Source: an uncultured Parabacteroides sp. (GTDB taxonomy: Bacteria > Bacteroidota > Bacteroidia > Bacteroidales > Tannerellaceae). From it: DNA of 64,000 nt. The notes below the pieces were generated by a model that made no database searches, was not told where the DNA came from, and saw nothing but the letters and a program-made list of their open reading frames with translations. A program made the translations under genes and the position numbers. Below are positions 62,501 through 64,000 of this stretch, piece after piece; position 1 is the first letter of the stretch; every line of letters starts with the position of its first letter. The stretch lies in contig UQLN01000014.1 in the NCBI GenBank assembly GCA_900541965.1, forward strand, positions 23,758-87,757, given 5' to 3'.

Positions 62501-63485
62501 GGGAAGTGGTATAGGGCTGGCATATGTTCGGAAACTTGTGGAATTGCATGGGGGAAGTATCAGCGCTTATAATAATGAAGAGCATGGTGCTACCTTTTGT
62601 TTTGATTTACCGCTGGTTCAGACCTCTGTTTCCACGGATATGAGAGCAAAAGGCAGAGGGGGGCAGGATGTTTCTCTTAGGACTGAAGATGAATTTCCGC
62701 TTGCATCAGTCGATTTCCCACTAAATAAATATACGTTACTGGTGGCAGAGGATGAACCGGAACTACGTAACTATCTGTCCTGTGTTTTGCAGGCTGAGTT
62801 TAAGCGGGTATATGTAGCGGAAGACGGAGAGAAAGCTTGGAATTTGCTTGGACAATATCAGCCGGATATCGTTGTCAGTGATGTAATGATGCCTCGTATG
62901 GATGGGGTTGAACTTTGTAGTCGGATTAAAAACGATTTGGCATTCAGTCATATTCCAGTGGTTTTATTGACAGCCAGAGCGGATGGGAGTAGTACATTGC
63001 AAGGATATAAATCAGGTGCAGATATGTATTTAGCAAAACCGTTTGACGTAGATTCTTTGTTAGTGATTTTTCGGAATATATTGAAACATCGTGACCTGCT
63101 TCGTACCCGTTATCAGGAGTCCGGTCGCTTGTTTTCTCCTAAAGAGGATGCGGTTAGTAATGCCGACGAACAATTCATGCAGAAGCTAAATGGACTGATT
63201 TGCGAAAATCTGGGTAATCCAAATCTGAGTGTGACTTTTATTGCTTCCGCAATGGCGATGAGCCGTACGACACTTTATAGTAAATTTAGCCATTTGTCGG
63301 ATATTTCAATCGGTGATTATATTGTTAAGTATCGTATGGTTGAGGCCGCGCGATTACTTACTACCCGAAAAGATATAAGTATCCAGGAAATAGCAGACCG
63401 TACCGGTTTTTCCAGTGCCCGTTATTTTAGTACGGCCTTTAAACAGGTTTATGGTGTTACCCCGACTGAATATCGTAAAAATTAG
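59553..63485 (+). CDS. Hybrid two-component system regulator (HTCS)
   Basis: A one-protein signalling system typical of polysaccharide utilisation loci, 1,310 residues. In order: signal sequence (about 5-25); two seven-bladed Reg_prop propellers (about 30-660, repeated motifs such as RGVMWIGTRFGLNRFD, DNIWVGTSGGLARFD, GELWLATDGGGINIY); a Y_Y_Y domain (about 665-745, ending LPPGNYELWVSYS); a membrane helix (WFIVAVTFMTLLVGGWIVW); HisKA with the histidine in NISHELRTPLTLIY; HATPase_c (NLLMNAIKFSD, GSGIGLAYVRKL); a receiver (VVSDVMMPRMDG); and an AraC helix-turn-helix at the end. The ligand is probably a glycan fragment. No SusC/D pair follows within the window; the shortened GH20-like gene is its divergent neighbour. 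Confidence 0.95.
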   Translation: MQVLGIYLRLNLLLFFVLFTGHIYALPRYYFKQISLQNGLSQSSVQCVLVDNRGVMWIGTRFGLNRFDRENITVYKEEKNNPYSLPYNEIVFLEEDAEDNIWVGTSGGLARFDRNTRQFVRQEIDNEPLVVTCCFLMPEGICFLGKQGSFCYSYAEKKIVRCPLKEKMSVSFPNYAFLYDEEERKVLVSFYGNGLWWYYPDTGEMTRVPFIHEKHIPSLYLDSSGRIWVAVYNKGVFCYEHDGRLVEHLTAPETLTHNVVQDMREKDGELWLATDGGGINIYNYKEKSVKAITHLPGDNHSLPVNSFACLYSDDEDNIWAGSIRGGLIGIKQVFMTTYRDAPPGASYGLSFQSVTSMYEDTDGKIWMGTDGEGLNLFDPQKETFRKFPQTSGMKIVSIIPYNNSDLLLSSFGVGLYRLNRITGECREFRLNWGNIQNDLFQLGNSVCLYRADEERFCLLSDNRFFVYNQRKQEFEFFPEEMIPDDFPAPRFIQGDSCYISSSKGMYVLDLPERQLRPVFLSGEKTGTITSVRQSEDKRFWLGTSSGLYIYDHTQHKLDTVDTERFSGIMSLSFDSRDRLWLSTHEGLYVYVPHENRIIVFGESDGVFTQEFLPQSALVASSGDIYMPGVEGVVRIRPDQGFQKEKDCSVSLINLTLNGFPLHPDGFSGEPVIAVPWDYTSLGLNVIVKENDLMRKKLFRFSIRGDREDLLETSSHSFVFPALPPGNYELWVSYSKKNGDWSIPLKLLTVDVIPPLWRRTWFIVAVTFMTLLVGGWIVWSVLKRKERKLDLAIKEQERKFYEEKVRFMVNISHELRTPLTLIYAPLKRLLKSGQVADKGLFRLLDGLLLQARRMQEIVDLVLDAQKSDTNGDVMDIRFYNLNDWLRLVAEDFTLELQARGIYLDFKLDPLVKTVPFDASKCRVILSNLLMNAIKFSDSDSQLVISTEHMKTSVRISLSDQGIGLDNVDMNRLFSCYYQGEHDRKGSGIGLAYVRKLVELHGGSISAYNNEEHGATFCFDLPLVQTSVSTDMRAKGRGGQDVSLRTEDEFPLASVDFPLNKYTLLVAEDEPELRNYLSCVLQAEFKRVYVAEDGEKAWNLLGQYQPDIVVSDVMMPRMDGVELCSRIKNDLAFSHIPVVLLTARADGSSTLQGYKSGADMYLAKPFDVDSLLVIFRNILKHRDLLRTRYQESGRLFSPKEDAVSNADEQFMQKLNGLICENLGNPNLSVTFIASAMAMSRTTLYSKFSHLSDISIGDYIVKYRMVEAARLLTTRKDISIQEIADRTGFSSARYFSTAFKQVYGVTPTEYRKN

Positions 63486-63653
63486 ATTAGTACGGGGGCG
63501 TGAAATATAGTTTGGAGCATTGTAGGTGTTTCGAATGGCTGTTATTTTATAGATAGTCGCCATTTTTATTTTAGAGTTAATTGCTTATCGTTTATATTGA
63601 TGTTGTTTATGAAGGTAATCATCGGAAGTTGTAAGAAGGATGAGTAACTCAGT

Positions 63654-63815
63654 ATGGATGTGGTAAATGGAGACATCACCTTTAAGGCCAATGAGAAATT
63701 GAACATGCCTGCCAATCCACAAAAAATAGGCTTTAAGTTCAGGGGTGGGATGCCGATCCGGAAAGAGCTGGTAAAAAAATATGCCGAATTCATCGCGTAT
63801 ACGTGTACCATATAA
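63654..63815 (+). CDS. Small ORF of unknown function, possibly a gene remnant
   Basis: A 53-residue frame (MDVVNGDITFKANEKLNM...AEFIAYTCTI) that I do not recognise. The same frame upstream reads MKVIIGSCKKDE and then a stop, so this could be the 3' remnant of a longer broken gene. There is no promoter or clear ribosome site. It lies between the hybrid regulator and the right-edge promoter. It may not be expressed. Confidence 0.25.
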   Translation: MDVVNGDITFKANEKLNMPANPQKIGFKFRGGMPIRKELVKKYAEFIAYTCTI

Positions 63816-63862
63816 TAACCGTTTCTGATGTTAAAAAAAAGCTGAAAAAAGGCATGGAAATA

Positions 63863-63894
63863 TTTGGAGCGTAAAGTGTATAATGCTACTTTTG
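63863..63894 (+). promoter_or_regulatory. Strong promoter at the right edge, possibly of an rRNA operon
   Basis: TTTG at 63863-63866, a 20-base spacer, TACTTTTG at 63887-63894, then CACCCGCA. Both boxes are perfect. The transcribed 105 bases to the window end show no start of a protein gene. The TTTGCACCC start resembles strong stable-RNA promoters of Bacteroidetes and also the rpoD promoter here, so the product may be an rRNA or tRNA transcript to the right. Confidence 0.65.
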
Positions 63895-64000
63895 CACCCG
63901 CATTCGAGAGAGAACGGCGTTAAAGTACATGATGGAGGAGAGGTAAGATAAATCAAGAGCAGGGGATGAGGTTAGCCAGTCTAAGCAATATGTCCAACCA

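Noticed and set aside
63566..63811. An 81-residue minus-strand frame at the right end
   Set aside because: No recognisable domain and no promoter; it overlaps the small plus-strand frame, which has slightly more protein-like composition.

Overview
The window looks like the chromosome of a gut Bacteroidales bacterium, most probably Parabacteroides or a close relative. This rests on a SusC/SusD pair, a hybrid two-component regulator with a periplasmic propeller, a fimbrillin-like lipoprotein with a FISUMP-type end, DUF3078 and DUF1015 proteins, and a short primary sigma factor. Many genes are preceded by the promoter form that sigma factor reads (TTTG or TTG, 19-21 bases, then TAnnTTTG). The genus is an inference from gene content; no rRNA gene is present to confirm it.

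Layout, left to right. (1) 1-4.4 kb: the 3' part of a SusC-type porin and its SusD lipoprotein, closed by a terminator. (2) 4.6-5.9 kb: a lone tyrosine recombinase. (3) 6.0-10.9 kb: rarA, then the serine genes serC-serA and a DUF1015 gene. (4) 10.9-16.8 kb: an array of nine 42-bp tandem repeats, a large fimbrillin-like surface lipoprotein on the minus strand, a 196-bp segment bounded by perfect 22-bp inverted repeats with a promoter inside (a candidate invertible promoter), and a PAS histidine kinase. (5) 16.8-23.4 kb: an rseC-rnfBCDGEA-galE operon on the minus strand. (6) 23.4-34.2 kb: a DUF3078 protein, a palindrome-rich gap, pyrG-yidC, an antiporter-kdsB pair, an AlbA_2 regulator and an NfeD protease. 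(7) 34.4-42.1 kb: an ECF sigma factor, a threonine aldolase, a double phosphoesterase fusion, a xanthine permease-xpt pair, a histidine phosphatase and a Tat-exported oxidoreductase. (8) 42.1-44.2 kb: two identical initiator tRNA genes flanking cbpM-cbpA. (9) 44.2-51.2 kb: tetR-fabH-fabG-rluA, a PurF paralog without the catalytic cysteine, pepT and gcvT. (10) 51.2-57.9 kb: a BASS transporter, degQ, rpoD, a small Spy-like protein, a GNAT enzyme and an acyltransferase. (11) 58.5-64 kb: an internally shortened GH20 hexosaminidase-like protein, divergent from a 1,310-residue hybrid two-component regulator, and a strong promoter at the right edge pointing out of the window.

Most genes are housekeeping. 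The least ordinary signals are the candidate invertible promoter at 14371-14566, the 42-bp repeat array, a roughly 65-bp triple-hairpin element present twice in opposite orientation (25.1 and 51.5 kb), helically phased GTTAA motifs upstream of degQ that resemble a repeat upstream of the ECF sigma gene, and several enzymes with missing or swapped catalytic parts (PurF paralog, GH20 fragment, lysine-type SerA). All comparisons were made by eye; no searches were run.
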